A stretch of DNA of 64,000 nucleotides from assembly GCA_001599355.1 (NCBI GenBank), contig BCGQ01000003.1, positions 2,468 to 66,467 on the forward strand. The letters are read 5' to 3'. Of the stretch, positions 40,001 to 49,676 are shown in pieces. Numbering within the stretch: the stretch's first letter is position 1; every line of letters starts with the position of its first letter. The position numbers and the translations under genes were made by a program. The notes under the pieces were generated by a model. It worked only from the letters and a program-made list of their open reading frames with translations. It was not told the DNA's origin and did no database searches. The stretch comes from Nakazawaea peltata (taxonomy: Eukaryota; Ascomycota; Pichiomycetes; Alaninales; Pachysolenaceae).

Positions 40001-41285
40001 TCTTTCAATTGCTCCTAAAGAACCAATGGTCTGGACCATTTTAGCCTTGTTTTATATGGAGCATAATGACTTTGAGTTGGCTAATGAAGCAATTTCAAGA
40101 GCCCAATCTCTTCTGCCTGGAACATGTAGTGGTTGGTTGGCTAAGGCTATGCTTCAAGAGAAACAAGGAGACAAACAATCTGCAGCCAGTTACTTCTCTC
40201 ATGGATTTGTAGTTTCCAATGGAAGATCCAGCGCTGCTCAATTATTATATGCCAACAGTGTTGTGGAAAAGGTTGTTGGAGCTCTGTATGATAAGAGAGA
40301 TATTGAAGTTGTAGAGGAATTATCGACAGCTAATTTTGCAATTGTGAATTATTCCAAGAAATTCCCTCAAGATTTATTCGCCTTGAATTTATCATTATCA
40401 ATCATTGAGAGATTGGGTGATTATAATACTGGGATCAAATTGGCTGAAGATCTTTGTAGTATATTAGAAGCTGAATACGAAACTTCAGAAGACGAGAAAG
40501 TGTTATTTGGATTTGCATCTGCAAAGGCCACTTTAGCTAGATTCTATTTGGGAGAAGGTAATTATGAAACTGCTAAAGAACATTCCGAAATGGTCTTAGA
40601 TTTAATTGAAGGGGACAACTCTGACGAAGCTATCAAGTTAATCTTGAGTGCTAGAGTCGTCATAGGATTAGCATTATTCTTCTCTAAAGATTTTGAAGGT
40701 TCTTTATCTCAATTAAAACATATCTTAATTCACCAAAAATCACAAGAGGGAGAATCCAAAAATATTGAGACTTTATTCATCTTAATTTCTCAAATTTTAT
40801 ATGCAAACAAACAACAAGAGTCTATCCAAGCAGCCACCGATGAATTGTTCACTTATATAGAAGAGTATGGTAACTCATTACTTGTAGCATTAACATTGGG
40901 AGCAATGTCATTAGCTCAAAATTTGGATGACATTTTGGAAGCTGTAAAAGAGGATTTAGAAACATTGAAATTATCGGAATTAATTGAGGATAACTTTAGA
41001 CAAGTTCCTGATATGATCAATGAGATAAATAAAAGATTAGATCTCCAGGATACTAAATATGACCAAAGAAGTCTGTTTATGTTCCCTAACGATCAAAGAG
41101 TTTGGAGAAATTTGAATAACATATCTACAAGTGTTGCTATCTCATCATTCCAAGGACAAACATCTAGTGAGACATTAGCAAGTAATTTGGTACTGTCAAA
41201 AGATATGAGGCTGATCCAGAGGGGGTTATTTTTGGATCCTAGTAATTTGGATGCATATAAATCGTTGGCTATGTGTAGTAAATAG
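37041..41285 (+). CDS. SKI3: Ski complex TPR subunit Ski3
   Basis: 1414 residues from the chosen ATG. Scaffold of the cytosolic Ski2-Ski3-Ski8 complex that feeds mRNA to the exosome for 3'-5' decay. The N-terminus MDSGAKRLLKKAKQYLTDHE aligns with Sc Ski3 MSDIKQLLKEAKQEL, so I prefer this start to an in-frame ATG 13 codons earlier (37002). Many TPR repeats run through the protein, e.g. YLAFLFQGKAYHSLGKVDAA and SWSCLGEAYLASGRYEASL, plus an acidic stretch at about 345-375. Length matches the family. Confidence 0.93.
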   Translation: MDSGAKRLLKKAKQYLTDHEFQYCLEEIDDLLQIDPNNYLAFLFQGKAYHSLGKVDAAIKSYKRAIQIDENNPLGWKGLLLLHKTNDNFPNFFNFLQEYVEFLISKQEPLHDLIKDINVYNKTFNKSNGDQNNYAVYLRSILPDTPLGDAVGSLIQPPEKSYDALLKMEKNLESKKVSDIKRKYPASPNPEQRLELNALLFDIYSNSEIPKLLQGIINCTNDDQIRYDAEEQKLVYDYEILKVHPDLDTKTQLLDKFIDEVNGMVTIRHPSQLVWYFYFDLVCSNYESLQYLDLDQICWYISHFKNDVGLPNVLYAFLHSEISPFNAQDVSEKLLEYSSKDTTKKDPETEKSSTPEDEDEIEAEIVDEDELENSKSSNLTPDDILTYLSTGLDHSRNSIFASRLAISYFIHIQEYLVASERARSAVRTLADLSRSLGIRLPHFRRFLFLSLATIYTYHEAPKNFPRAMELYGKVEEEEPNHPSVKIGKGFILMRQGDISQAKQLFKEAYEMTRSTEARSELAWCQIQSGEIAEGRLSLEALLDQSHGSDANSIDKRVTIIWRLAESYLLEAKQIQDWSPLIKKAYEYLVESLKQSKTYGPSYRSLGIIYNDYYGDAVKSKKCFFKAFELDGSDITAAKALITHYADKREWNMCEVICQRLLTNENARRLLLSDKIDDNSWPYRVMGICHLENQRYASSIEYFQNAIRVNKSDSVSWSCLGEAYLASGRYEASLKVFEHSLELLQDKDIHNHWYNYYLLALSHSSLGNYIDCSQTLEMLLGEGVNELAVVKTYCQNKALHAESYITNGFTGRAVASALKVIETIYSRKEDILLMKSQILWKSLSDSLLIFLYAQVKMDELPLSKIKEITSIEIEDDFLKSLIPEFGDHDDPLTISVVSLVQSCMISIDIYHNSSRELRASLFHNLGLAFLHAYKLLPGDIQNLLVSASSCFKKAIQFHDKEADYWNGLGVSSFLSGDASICQHLLIKSLSIAPKEPMVWTILALFYMEHNDFELANEAISRAQSLLPGTCSGWLAKAMLQEKQGDKQSAASYFSHGFVVSNGRSSAAQLLYANSVVEKVVGALYDKRDIEVVEELSTANFAIVNYSKKFPQDLFALNLSLSIIERLGDYNTGIKLAEDLCSILEAEYETSEDEKVLFGFASAKATLARFYLGEGNYETAKEHSEMVLDLIEGDNSDEAIKLILSARVVIGLALFFSKDFEGSLSQLKHILIHQKSQEGESKNIETLFILISQILYANKQQESIQAATDELFTYIEEYGNSLLVALTLGAMSLAQNLDDILEAVKEDLETLKLSELIEDNFRQVPDMINEINKRLDLQDTKYDQRSLFMFPNDQRVWRNLNNISTSVAISSFQGQTSSETLASNLVLSKDMRLIQRGLFLDPSNLDAYKSLAMCSK

Positions 41286-41652
41286 GATTATAGTAGGTAA
41301 TAGCATTGATATAAAAGTAGCTATATATTATTCCAGAGCATATGTTCAATCGTTATCAATCTCACTAAATCTTCAAGTAGGATCTTTACGTAGAATCTCT
41401 TTTAGGGGTTACTCCTGCGATTACGTAAGCTTTCCTAATTAGTAATATTGGATATACACGACCTTAACTGGATTTAGTGTTGATGTTGTAGAAGAGATTC
41501 AACAGTCAATCAGCAACTGCTTAACGATATCATGGAGGCTGAAGACCCATAGACACCCCTCTCAAGTAATGGGTCACCAAAATTATACAATAAAGAAACA
41601 ACCCTACCAATTATAACACTTTATCTAATCATTTATTTATTATACAGACACT
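41286..41652. other. Convergent 3' region between SKI3 and RPO26
   Basis: 367 bp of A/T-rich DNA, with no gene seen. Confidence 0.45.
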
Positions 41653-42111
41653 TTAATCAACGATCAACTCATCACATCCCCAGTCTTCATAACTACCATC
41701 TGGCAAGAATCTTCTAATGACTAATGGGATCTTTTTCAGAGCCAACTCCTTCATGGCGATCTGTAATGGGTCGGTCTCACCTTCGATATCGACCAAAACA
41801 GGAGCGTTCATAGAAATTTGCAAGGCTCTAGTACCTAAAATTCTAGCTCTTTCGTACTTGGTCATGTAAGGGGTAGTGGATCTTTCTTCCTTTGGAATGG
41901 CAAATTGAGATGCTGTCTTTCTGGCCAGCAGCGGAACGTCATCCGGTCCAAGGCCACCTGTTATTACGGTTTTTCCATCCTTTGTCAATTCTTCATCTTG
42001 GTATTCCAGAGGTACATCGTCATCGAACTCTTCACCAGCGCTGAAATCTTCGTTGTCGAAATCGGCGTAGTTCTCTTCTCCGTCGTTGAAAGCTTCTTCG
42101 TTATCTGACAT
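41653..42111 (-). CDS. RPO26: RNA polymerase common subunit ABC23 (Rpb6)
   Basis: 152 residues, subunit shared by RNA polymerases I, II and III. An acidic N-terminus ([20 protein letters not shown], as in S. cerevisiae) leads to the near-invariant core [40 protein letters not shown] and [19 protein letters not shown]. The S. cerevisiae gene has an early intron, whereas here the reading frame is continuous. Two RRPE-like boxes lie just upstream. Confidence 0.97.
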   Translation of the reverse strand: MSDNEEAFNDGEENYADFDNEDFSAGEEFDDDVPLEYQDEELTKDGKTVITGGLGPDDVPLLARKTASQFAIPKEERSTTPYMTKYERARILGTRALQISMNAPVLVDIEGETDPLQIAMKELALKKIPLVIRRFLPDGSYEDWGCDELIVD

Positions 42112-42805
42112 CGTGGTATATCGTGGATAGGATCTGTTTTGACGCCGTTAACTATTGAAAATTTTTAAGGTGAGAAAAATTTTCGGACAAGTCGATAAAA
42201 GTTGTAAAGTGCTAACGAGAAGGGGGGGGGGGTGGACAAGTAGAGAGGTGGATTGGAGTAGAGGGGGAGATAGGGAGACAGAAGTAGAGGGTAGAGGGGC
42301 AGCCAAGTGGAACTGGAATAGAATTTAGTAGTATTGGATGTGAAATTGAACTGGTCATAGGAATTAGTAATAGAAATTATTAGGTGTCTACACACCTATA
42401 AAAATTCCCTTACAAAATAATCTCCTATATAATTCCCCTTAGAATTTCCCTTAGAATTTCCTTCCATACTCCCCCGTATTCTCTTTTCTAGCAACTCCTC
42501 CACTCCACTCTTAAAATCTCGTACAATACCCTCTCCTACCCAAGATCTCCTACCCAATCTCTCCCCCACCCCAACTCTATCCCAAGCTCTCTCCTCAAAC
42601 TCTTCCCCCAAACTCTCACCCCAACTTCACCCCCCTCCCTCCCTATCCCTCTATTTTCTTCCCCTTCTAGAAACTGATTTTCCCTCGGCTTCTGCGCTCT
42701 GCCTCTACGCTCTGCCTCTACGCTCTGCTCCCTCCTAAATCTTAAAGCTTACAAATGAGGAGGTCTTCAGATGGGTGCTGGATAAGTATACAATTCTGAT
42801 ATTTA
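42112..42805. other. Divergent promoter with opposing purine and pyrimidine tracts
   Basis: 694 bp between RPO26 and the TFIIIA gene. The plus strand is G/A-rich at 42210-42300, including an 11-base G run near 42222, and C/T-rich at about 42420-42700. A GCTCTGCCTCTAC unit repeats near 42690-42735. No reading frame of note. Confidence 0.6.
42156..42184. promoter_or_regulatory. Paired RRPE-like boxes of RPO26
   Basis: TGAAAATTTTT (42156-42166) and GAAAAATTTTC (42174-42184) lie 45-75 bp upstream of the ATG. The AAAATTTT core is the RRPE element of ribosome-biogenesis and polymerase genes. Confidence 0.6.
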
Positions 42806-43918
42806 ATGACCGAAACTGACCCTCTCCTCATATCAGAGGAAGAAAGAGGACGAGGATCAACTGTTAAATCCCCCTCATCAAACTCAAGAGTCTCATCGAC
42901 CTCCTCAGTTTCCACTCTGAGGTCTCGTTCTTCAAGTCAATCCAAGAACTATGTTTGTGGTGAATGTAATAAGCTGTATCTGAAACCTTCATTACTCCGA
43001 CAGCATATGATGGTTCATACAGGAGAAAGACCCTTCAAATGCATAACTTGTGGTGATCTGTTCTTCCGTAAAGATCACTTACTGAGACATAAATTGAAGC
43101 ATTTAGAAAGTGACGACAAACCATTTCACTGCTCAGTTTGCAGTAAAGGTTGTAACTCGATCCAACATTTGAAAAGACACGAGAAAGTACATGAGAGATC
43201 CTTTGCATGCGAACTTTGTGATGAAAAGTTTTTCAAACATCAAACTTTGAAACATCACGTCAACGTTGTCCATCAAAAACATAAATTGGTTTGTGATTTC
43301 TGTAATAAAGAGTTCACCAGACCATATCGATTGGAAAATCACAAGTTGAAGAATCATAATGAATCTCCAGGATATCAATGTAGTTTCCCAGGTTGTTTCA
43401 AAAATTTCAAGACCTGGAGTGTTCTTACAATGCACATGAGAACAGATCATCCTAAGTTGACATGTAAAATCTGTGGGAAGGGTTGTATTGGTACGAGTGG
43501 ATTAGAAATGCATATGAAGGTTCATGATGACGACAAGTCTATTAAGAATTGGAAATGTTCTACAGAAGAATGTGATCTCTCCTTTGTTAAGAAGGAGGAA
43601 TTATCTCTACATTTGAAGTTAGTTCATAATGAGTCCGAAGATAAAGAAATACCTTTGACACCTCTGTCGATCAACACTAATGACGAAGCTCCAAAACCAC
43701 AACCAAGACAAAGGAAAAGCATCCTAGAAACAGAAGACCCTCCTTCCCTTGATAATATCACAGAAATGATAACGGGTAGTCAAAGAACTATCCCATGTAA
43801 TTATACCAACTGCCATCGACTTTTCAAGACTCAATATGACCTTGATAGACATATCAAATGGCATAATCTGTTGGACAAGAAGCTCGATACCAAAATCAAG
43901 CAAGCCTACGAGTCATGA
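42806..43918 (+). CDS. PZF1: Transcription factor TFIIIA
   Basis: 370 residues with nine C2H2 zinc fingers. Eight are clustered at about 50-275; the ninth lies at about 332-355 (CNYTNCHRLFKTQYDLDRH) after a spacer, exactly the S. cerevisiae Pzf1 layout. Diagnostic stretches: HPKLTCKICGKGCIGTSGLE and MHMKVHDDDKSIKNWKC. It binds the internal control region of 5S rRNA genes and recruits TFIIIC/Pol III. Three CTG codons (42974, 42980, 43058) sit at finger positions where Sc has Ala, Thr and Ser, so Ser is the natural reading there. The N-terminus is Ser-rich like Sc Pzf1. Confidence 0.93.
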   Translation: MTETDPLLISEEERGRGSTVKSPSSNSRVSSTSSVSTLRSRSSSQSKNYVCGECNKLYLKPSLLRQHMMVHTGERPFKCITCGDLFFRKDHLLRHKLKHLESDDKPFHCSVCSKGCNSIQHLKRHEKVHERSFACELCDEKFFKHQTLKHHVNVVHQKHKLVCDFCNKEFTRPYRLENHKLKNHNESPGYQCSFPGCFKNFKTWSVLTMHMRTDHPKLTCKICGKGCIGTSGLEMHMKVHDDDKSIKNWKCSTEECDLSFVKKEELSLHLKLVHNESEDKEIPLTPLSINTNDEAPKPQPRQRKSILETEDPPSLDNITEMITGSQRTIPCNYTNCHRLFKTQYDLDRHIKWHNLLDKKLDTKIKQAYES

Positions 43919-43970
43919 TTATTCTTAAATTTCATCTAATAAATGCACTAATTATACAAGTTTCTTCATC

Positions 43971-44267
43971 TCATTCGTCCTCCATTTTGACGTCCTCTTT
44001 CTTCACCTCGTCTCTCTCCAAATCTTCTCCAATCCATAATACGTTGTTACACCTTATGAATATCTCATTTTCAATCGGAGTACCCTTCTCCAAAGACTTA
44101 CTCACGTCATATTCGATCGTGTTGTAGTCTAATAAGAGGTTCATATAATTGTCATAGCTCAATAATTTGCCGCGATATTCGATATTATTGAATTTCAACT
44201 TAACTATGATGTTACGGTCCACAAGAGACGACAAAAAAGGTTTCGGATTCAACGGTTGGAATGACAT
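43971..44267 (-). CDS. SMX3: Spliceosomal Sm protein F
   Basis: 98 residues. Sm1 and Sm2 motifs: NPKPFLSSLVDRNIIVKLKF, EYRGKLLSYDNYMNLLL, then NEIFIRCNNVLWIGE. QPLNPKPFL at the N-terminus and IFIRCNNVLWI are SmF hallmarks. The core Sm ring of U1, U2, U4 and U5 snRNPs uses this subunit. A Lys/Glu-rich tail (EVKKEDVKMEDE) extends beyond S. cerevisiae SmF. It is convergent with PZF1 (about 50 bp apart). An AAAAATTTTCC box lies about 50 bp upstream of the ATG. Confidence 0.95.
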   Translation of the reverse strand: MSFQPLNPKPFLSSLVDRNIIVKLKFNNIEYRGKLLSYDNYMNLLLDYNTIEYDVSKSLEKGTPIENEIFIRCNNVLWIGEDLERDEVKKEDVKMEDE

Positions 44268-44514
44268 CTCTGTTCACCTTACTCGCCTTCAGCTCTATCA
44301 AACTTAAGGCTGTTTAAAAATTTTCCTTAATAAGGGTGGTAGTGTATAATATACAAATATGTCCAAATATAGATATATGTTGATACTTTTCCCAATGAGC
44401 AAATCATTAAAGAGTAAGGTTTGTTTTGGTTTTCATAAAATGATCTTAATAAGTGATGGATCAGATATAAGAAGAGTTAAGAATGGTGAGTATATAGATA
44501 AGAGTCAAGTTAAG

Positions 44515-45054
44515 ATGTCCGGAGCACTAACGAATCAGAGCGACGAAACTAAAATTTCCACAGAATCTTTGTCCCAACAACAAATAAAGGTATTAAGGTC
44601 CATGTTTGACCTCATCGACATGGACAGTGATGGTATTATATCGAGTAAAGATTTGGAGGCGACATTTGTGAATGTTGGAGATGATAAAAGCGCCAAAGAT
44701 AAGAAATTACACGAGAAAATGTTGAAAGAGTGTCCATCGAAAATGAATTTTGCAGGGTTCTTACAAGTGGTGATGAAGAGACAGAGTAAATTTGCATCAC
44801 CAGAAGGGTTACAAAAGAGTTTTGAAGTTTTCCAGGATGATCTGAAAAAAGATGAAAAGACCAAAGAATTGGAAATTGATGCCAATGAAGTGAAACGTAA
44901 TTTGATCCAGTTATCTATTTCCACAAATAACCCTACCGAAAAGATTACCCCTAAACAGATGGATCTGGCCATGAAGAAGTTCATCAAGACCGATGACATG
45001 TCAGGAGACAAATTATTCATGGCCGACAGATTTATAAACGCAGTCGGCATTTAA
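44515..45054 (+). CDS. MLC2: Myosin regulatory light chain-like EF-hand protein
   Basis: 179 residues from the chosen start (MSGALTNQSDE). An in-frame ATG at 44359 would add 52 residues of poorly conserved, non-protein-like sequence, so I reject it. The first EF-hand loop DMDSDGIISSKD is canonical except that position 12 is Asp rather than Glu, as is usual in regulatory light chains. The later hands are degenerate. Best match by architecture is yeast Mlc2, which binds the IQ motif of type II myosin Myo1 at the cytokinetic ring. Moderately sure of the family and less sure of the exact orthologue. Confidence 0.75.
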   Translation: MSGALTNQSDETKISTESLSQQQIKVLRSMFDLIDMDSDGIISSKDLEATFVNVGDDKSAKDKKLHEKMLKECPSKMNFAGFLQVVMKRQSKFASPEGLQKSFEVFQDDLKKDEKTKELEIDANEVKRNLIQLSISTNNPTEKITPKQMDLAMKKFIKTDDMSGDKLFMADRFINAVGI

Positions 45055-46723
45055 TTTTATATAAGTCTAGAACTTAATTATTAAACATGCAATCCCCAGA
45101 NCCCCGCCTCAACGTAGTTAGCAGAAGCCGAGACAAGCAAAGGGCTTTTCATGTTCGCATCTTACCACAAGGTGCTTATATTCCAAATTAGGAATTCCCG
45201 AAGAACTCTGCATCTGCGCAATTTTAAAGCTTCACCAGATATGCGAGTTTGACCGGAAAGAATAGGAAAAAGAGGCTCAGCGCTTGTCGAATCTCCGTTA
45301 CAACAAGCAAAATTATTCAGTAGGGAAGAATGGGGGAGGGGTAGTTTAGGAGAACAATACAAGAGGGGGAGCTCCTTTCTCTTCCAGAAAAATTCAAATC
45401 TAGACTTAGAGTGATGCCAGCTATTGCACTCCACCGAATAGCAAAATTCAACCGGGGTTTTGTTATTTATTGCTGAGACACAAAAGTTGTCTGACGTTTT
45501 GAAAGGGCGACTGAACTTACAAGGGAACGCTGGTTTACCCAAATATGTCTTAAAAATTCGGACTCATTAAGTTAAAAACCAACAAACAAAATGGGGACTC
45601 CTTTAAAAAACAACTGCGTTTACATCTTCCACTTTTAGGCTCAGCACCGACCTAACCTCAAGCATCGCAATCATTACTATTTTTCTAAGCCAAAAAAATA
45701 TCGTGCGTCTTCGGATCGAATCGCGGACACATTTTACCTTTTTCGTACTCTAACAGGATCCGCTCTATACGAGAACTGAGCTTCAGATACATAGATTGAA
45801 GAGGTAGGATGGAAACCATCATCCACATGGAACCGTAGATACCGACCATCCCTGTTCACTGAATGTCTGAAATGATTTGTAACCCGAACCCGAAAAAGAG
45901 AACCCGAAAAGGCCCTAAGACCGACAAGGATTTTTAACCACCTGTTCCCGGCACATTTCTTTTCTCGCAAAAAAAAAAAAATTAAAAATTCAACCGGATA
46001 TGACATAATCCTTTTGTCCACAAAAAGCTTGACCTCGCATACCTCACTCAAAGAATTAGAAAGATATCCATATAATCACGAAGTTGTTTCTTTCTTTTGC
46101 GTCAAAGGGACGTAAGGCTGTGAGCCTAAGTACTGTAGCTCTGGTGTCTTATTGTAATATAGATAGTGTCTCTCATCGTTCTGTTTATGGTATGCCGATA
46201 AAATTCTTGGCATGGGATTTGAAAAGGCTGTGTGAGCTAAGGAAAAGCAAGGCTTAGAGCGGAGGGATTTTACATTAATTCTTACTTTTCTGTAATTTGT
46301 TGTTTTTTGCCCAGATTCGCACATAAACTCAAACAAACCTGGCCGGAGACAATAGGAATTGCTGCAAGTATCTGGGATTCCAAATTATCATATCATAGAA
46401 CGCAACAATATCGAACTTTGTTAGGACGCAAAAAATTTTCTCCTCAAAAGCTGGTGATGCTTGTTAAAGTATAAATTAAACGCATTTCCCAACGAGTGTA
46501 TTTAATTTGCCCTTTTGGATCAAGTTGATATCAGACCTCTATTTAATGGCCATATTAACCCAGGATATGATCAAAGCCTGTTAAACAGTCCATACCATTT
46601 CTTCATTTTACAGCTCCCGCGTTTTTTTCGTTTCGGGTTTTTCGTTTCGGCTTTTCGGCATCATTTTCGGCACCATTTTCGGAACATCCCCTTTTCACTG
46701 TACAAGTTAATAATTGGAACCAA
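45055..46723. other. Intergenic, 1.67 kb, with one undetermined base
   Basis: The single N of the window is at 45101, just after the light-chain gene. The rest is A/T-rich with no credible frame. Near 46620-46685, TTTCGG recurs several times shortly before the zinc-finger gene. Confidence 0.45.
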
Positions 46724-47797
46724 ATGATGAGCACACAAGGAACAGCCCATAATGGATCCTTGCCATCAGTTACATTGACAGGTCCATCTCAAGAAGAGTC
46801 TAACAATAGACCAGGAAGTCAGCAGATGGAGCACCAGCTGCATACTGCTCCCCCACCACAATCTGGCCAACATTTACCTTCGATTCAACAACAGTTGCTG
46901 ACTCAATGGTCCTATTATCCCTACACTACAACATACCAGGCACCTTTATACATGTACCCGGTTAACCAACAACCTTCACCAGAACAGTTGCATGTCACTC
47001 CAGGATATAACACCATGTATGCCAGTCATACTTATCACCATGCCCAACAACTGCCGGTAGTTTCGGGATCTCAGCAAGATTTACTTTATATTCCACAAAG
47101 AAAGTCTTCTTCAAACCAACCAATTAGTCCTCTTAACAATGACTCCTTCTCATATGCACAATATCATCAGCAACCTCAACATATACCTCATCACATGCAG
47201 CATGAACAGCCAAAGCCAATGTTCCAATTACCTTCTCAGGCCACTCATATGACCAAGACCATCTCACTTTCTGAGAGTGCAGTAGCCAAGGCCATAGAGA
47301 CTGCAGAAGCTATTGTTGCCAAAGAGGCTGGTCATATCACTCGTCGTCGTAGGAAAGCTCTGCTGACGACACATTTGGACTCCAAATATGAGTGTGAGAT
47401 TTGTGGTAAAGCTTTCCACAGACCTTATAACTTGAAATCTCACTTGAAAACTCATTCTACCGAGAAACCATTCCTGTGCAAATACTGTAACAGTCTGTTT
47501 GCCAGATCTCATGACAGAAGAAGACACGAGAAATTGCATGAAGGGGAAAAGAAATTCAGATGTGGTGGTCTTTTAAAAGATGGTGTGACCAAATGGGGAT
47601 GTAATAGAAGATTTGCCAGGGCCGATGCCTTGGGAAGACACTTCAGAACAGAGACAGGATGGAATTGCATTGAGCCTTTGATGATGGAGGCAAGAGAATC
47701 AGAAGGAAAAGTCGAGCCAGGTTCTCAAGCACTGGAACTTAAAATTGAAGTTTTGACTAACCTGGAGATTCTGAAGTTGTTACAGGACAAGTCTTGA
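46724..47797 (+). CDS. CRZ2: Crz-type (calcineurin-responsive family) C2H2 zinc-finger factor
   Basis: 357 residues. The Gln/Pro/Tyr/His-rich N-terminus (1-180) is typical of yeast activators. The C-terminal zinc-finger block at about 222-320 is Crz-type: [26 protein letters not shown][13 protein letters not shown], then the third irregular finger [20 protein letters not shown] with [15 protein letters not shown] see no PxIxIT calcineurin-docking motif with confidence. Short length favours the Crz2-like paralogue of CTG-clade yeasts over Crz1, but symbol choice is tentative. Two ATGs in tandem begin the frame. Confidence 0.75.
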   Translation: MMSTQGTAHNGSLPSVTLTGPSQEESNNRPGSQQMEHQLHTAPPPQSGQHLPSIQQQLLTQWSYYPYTTTYQAPLYMYPVNQQPSPEQLHVTPGYNTMYASHTYHHAQQLPVVSGSQQDLLYIPQRKSSSNQPISPLNNDSFSYAQYHQQPQHIPHHMQHEQPKPMFQLPSQATHMTKTISLSESAVAKAIETAEAIVAKEAGHITRRRRKALLTTHLDSKYECEICGKAFHRPYNLKSHLKTHSTEKPFLCKYCNSLFARSHDRRRHEKLHEGEKKFRCGGLLKDGVTKWGCNRRFARADALGRHFRTETGWNCIEPLMMEARESEGKVEPGSQALELKIEVLTNLEILKLLQDKS

Positions 47798-47865
47798 ATA
47801 CATATATACCCTACTACGATATATACAGCTTTACTCACATACATATTTATGCATTTTGAACGATT

Positions 47866-49452
47866 TTAAAAATTGATAATCTTTGTAGTTGCAAAGTCTT
47901 CCTCATTGGATGATTGCAGTAAATTATATAACTCGTCCAAGAACAGAGGGACGAATGATCCTGGTCCATTAGATACCTTACCAGCGTTAAAGCCAGCTTG
48001 ACTATACAAGGCAACAGCAGTACAAGTCAGGGCGAAAACATATTGAGGAGAACCGGCTACAAACAGAGCGATGACACTTCCTAAAGAACAACCTGAGCCT
48101 GTGATTTTGTCCATGAATGGATGACCTCCCTTGATCAACTTTACCTCGACTTGTTCGAAATCCTTGTTTTCAGCACTGGATCCACCAATGTCAATGATAC
48201 CATTAGCTACGATATCGGTCTCACCTGTAAGAACTACGACACAACGTTGTTCCAAAGCCAATTTTCTTGCAGCAAGGACCAAAACATCGAGATCGGAAGA
48301 AGAAGAATCTCCAGAATCGACACCCTTCATATTGGCACCAACTCCAGCAGCTGTCAAGATTTCACCGGCATTTCCCTTGATCACATGGAAATAACCTTGG
48401 TTCAATAATCTGAACAAGCATTGCTTACGCAGAGTTGAAGCTCCACAACCGACTGGATCGTACACAATTGGAGAACGTTGGGTGTTATACAGGTCAATGG
48501 CTTTGATATACATCTGGATCTGATCCTCAGTTGGTGTTCCAGTATTCAAGAGTAACGAAGTCTTTGGGAATCTTGCGAATTCTTGGAATTCTTCGTCGAG
48601 TTCACTCATGATTGGACTGGCCCCAATAGCTATAGTGACATTGGCCGAGAACAACTTGACTACACTATTAGTTATATGGTGGACCATTGGCTTGAACAGG
48701 ACAACATGCGATCTCAATTCCACCAGGGAAGGAATAGTAGAACTGATTTCAGCATTGAATGGTTTCCCTGCTCCAGTACAACAAATATACATTTCTTTAG
48801 TTGACTTAGCAGCATCTTCGGAAGCCATAATACAAGACACAACAGCCACACCGTCTACAGATTTACCAGGAATACTAGAAATATACATAACTCTTTCTGA
48901 GTTGGACTGGTTCAAGCCTCCGATAATAACCGTCTTAATATGAGAGGCATCGTTGTCTCTCAATACCTTCAAACAACGACGGATTCCCGAATGACCAAAT
49001 GGAGTAACCTTGAGTTTCTTTGTACCAGTCTCATAGACAGGCCCAATTCCAATGTAATCGACATTAGCTTTACTCTTCAGAACTCTCAATGTCTGCAGCT
49101 CATCACTACAACTAACACCAAGAATTTTGTCGGCACCGATCATCAGTCTGACCTCTTCAAAATCCATATCATCCTGTCCAACATGGACTCCCTCAGCATC
49201 CACAGCCAATGCAACATCAACTCTATCGTTGATGATCAAAGGAACATTGTACTTTTCAGTCAATTCATGGAGTTGACGGGCTCTCTCGATGAACAGCCCA
49301 GTGTCCAAATCCTTCTCTCTCAATTGGACGATTCCCACACCGTTTTCGAGGGCTTTTTCAACCTGGTCATAAATTGTCAATCCCAGAGGGATCATCTCGT
49401 TGTTGGTGACGAGATACACCGCATAATCAACCTTACCCTTCTCGACCTTCAT
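47866..49452 (-). CDS. THI6: Thiamine-phosphate synthase / hydroxyethylthiazole kinase
   Basis: 528 residues from the ATG at 49452 (MKVEKGKVDYAVYLVTN), which aligns with Sc Thi6. The frame stays open 48 codons further up into the promoter, which I discard. The N-terminal TenI/ThiE half has IVQLREKDLDTG and IINDRVDVALAVDAEGVHVG. It joins HMP-PP and HET-P to thiamine phosphate. The C-terminal ThiM kinase half has HHITNSVVKLFSANVTIAIG, YFHVIKGNAGEI and the catalytic-Cys motif TGSGCSLGS. The pairing with divergent THI20 puts both precursor branches under one promoter. Confidence 0.95.
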   Translation of the reverse strand: MKVEKGKVDYAVYLVTNNEMIPLGLTIYDQVEKALENGVGIVQLREKDLDTGLFIERARQLHELTEKYNVPLIINDRVDVALAVDAEGVHVGQDDMDFEEVRLMIGADKILGVSCSDELQTLRVLKSKANVDYIGIGPVYETGTKKLKVTPFGHSGIRRCLKVLRDNDASHIKTVIIGGLNQSNSERVMYISSIPGKSVDGVAVVSCIMASEDAAKSTKEMYICCTGAGKPFNAEISSTIPSLVELRSHVVLFKPMVHHITNSVVKLFSANVTIAIGASPIMSELDEEFQEFARFPKTSLLLNTGTPTEDQIQMYIKAIDLYNTQRSPIVYDPVGCGASTLRKQCLFRLLNQGYFHVIKGNAGEILTAAGVGANMKGVDSGDSSSSDLDVLVLAARKLALEQRCVVVLTGETDIVANGIIDIGGSSAENKDFEQVEVKLIKGGHPFMDKITGSGCSLGSVIALFVAGSPQYVFALTCTAVALYSQAGFNAGKVSNGPGSFVPLFLDELYNLLQSSNEEDFATTKIINF

Positions 49453-49539
49453 CTCTTGTCTCTTCCTCAAACTACTTTTGACTAGATGAAAAGAACGGCC
49501 CACTTTAAGTAGTTTGCGCCGATGCAGGGCCCCTACATA

Positions 49540-49600
49540 TAACGTGGCCGTCTGCGCAGGCTTTTTTTTTTCACCTGCGGACCGCAGACGACCCACGTTA
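49540..49600. promoter_or_regulatory. 61-bp interrupted dyad in the THI6/THI20 promoter
   Basis: Outer arms TAACGTGG (49540-49547) and CCACGTTA (49593-49600) are perfect inverse complements. Inside them CGTCTGCG / CGCAGACG and GCAGG / CCTGC form further matching arms around a T-rich centre near 49563-49573. The element lies about 88 bp upstream of THI6 and 77 bp upstream of THI20. It could bind a dimeric regulator. CACGTT is a half E-box. Confidence 0.65.
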
Positions 49601-49676
49601 GGCTATTTTTCACTCCCGACTATTGACAGATTGGGGATTAAAAAGAGGACATCAGTCAAGTTCAGTGGTGGAAAAC

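Noticed and set aside
44359-44514. 52-codon N-terminal extension of the myosin light chain
   Set aside because: Residues are unlike any light chain and the downstream ATG gives the family length.
49453-49676. TPP riboswitch in the THI6/THI20 leader
   Set aside because: No recognisable conserved TPP aptamer core, and the observed structure is a simple dyad.
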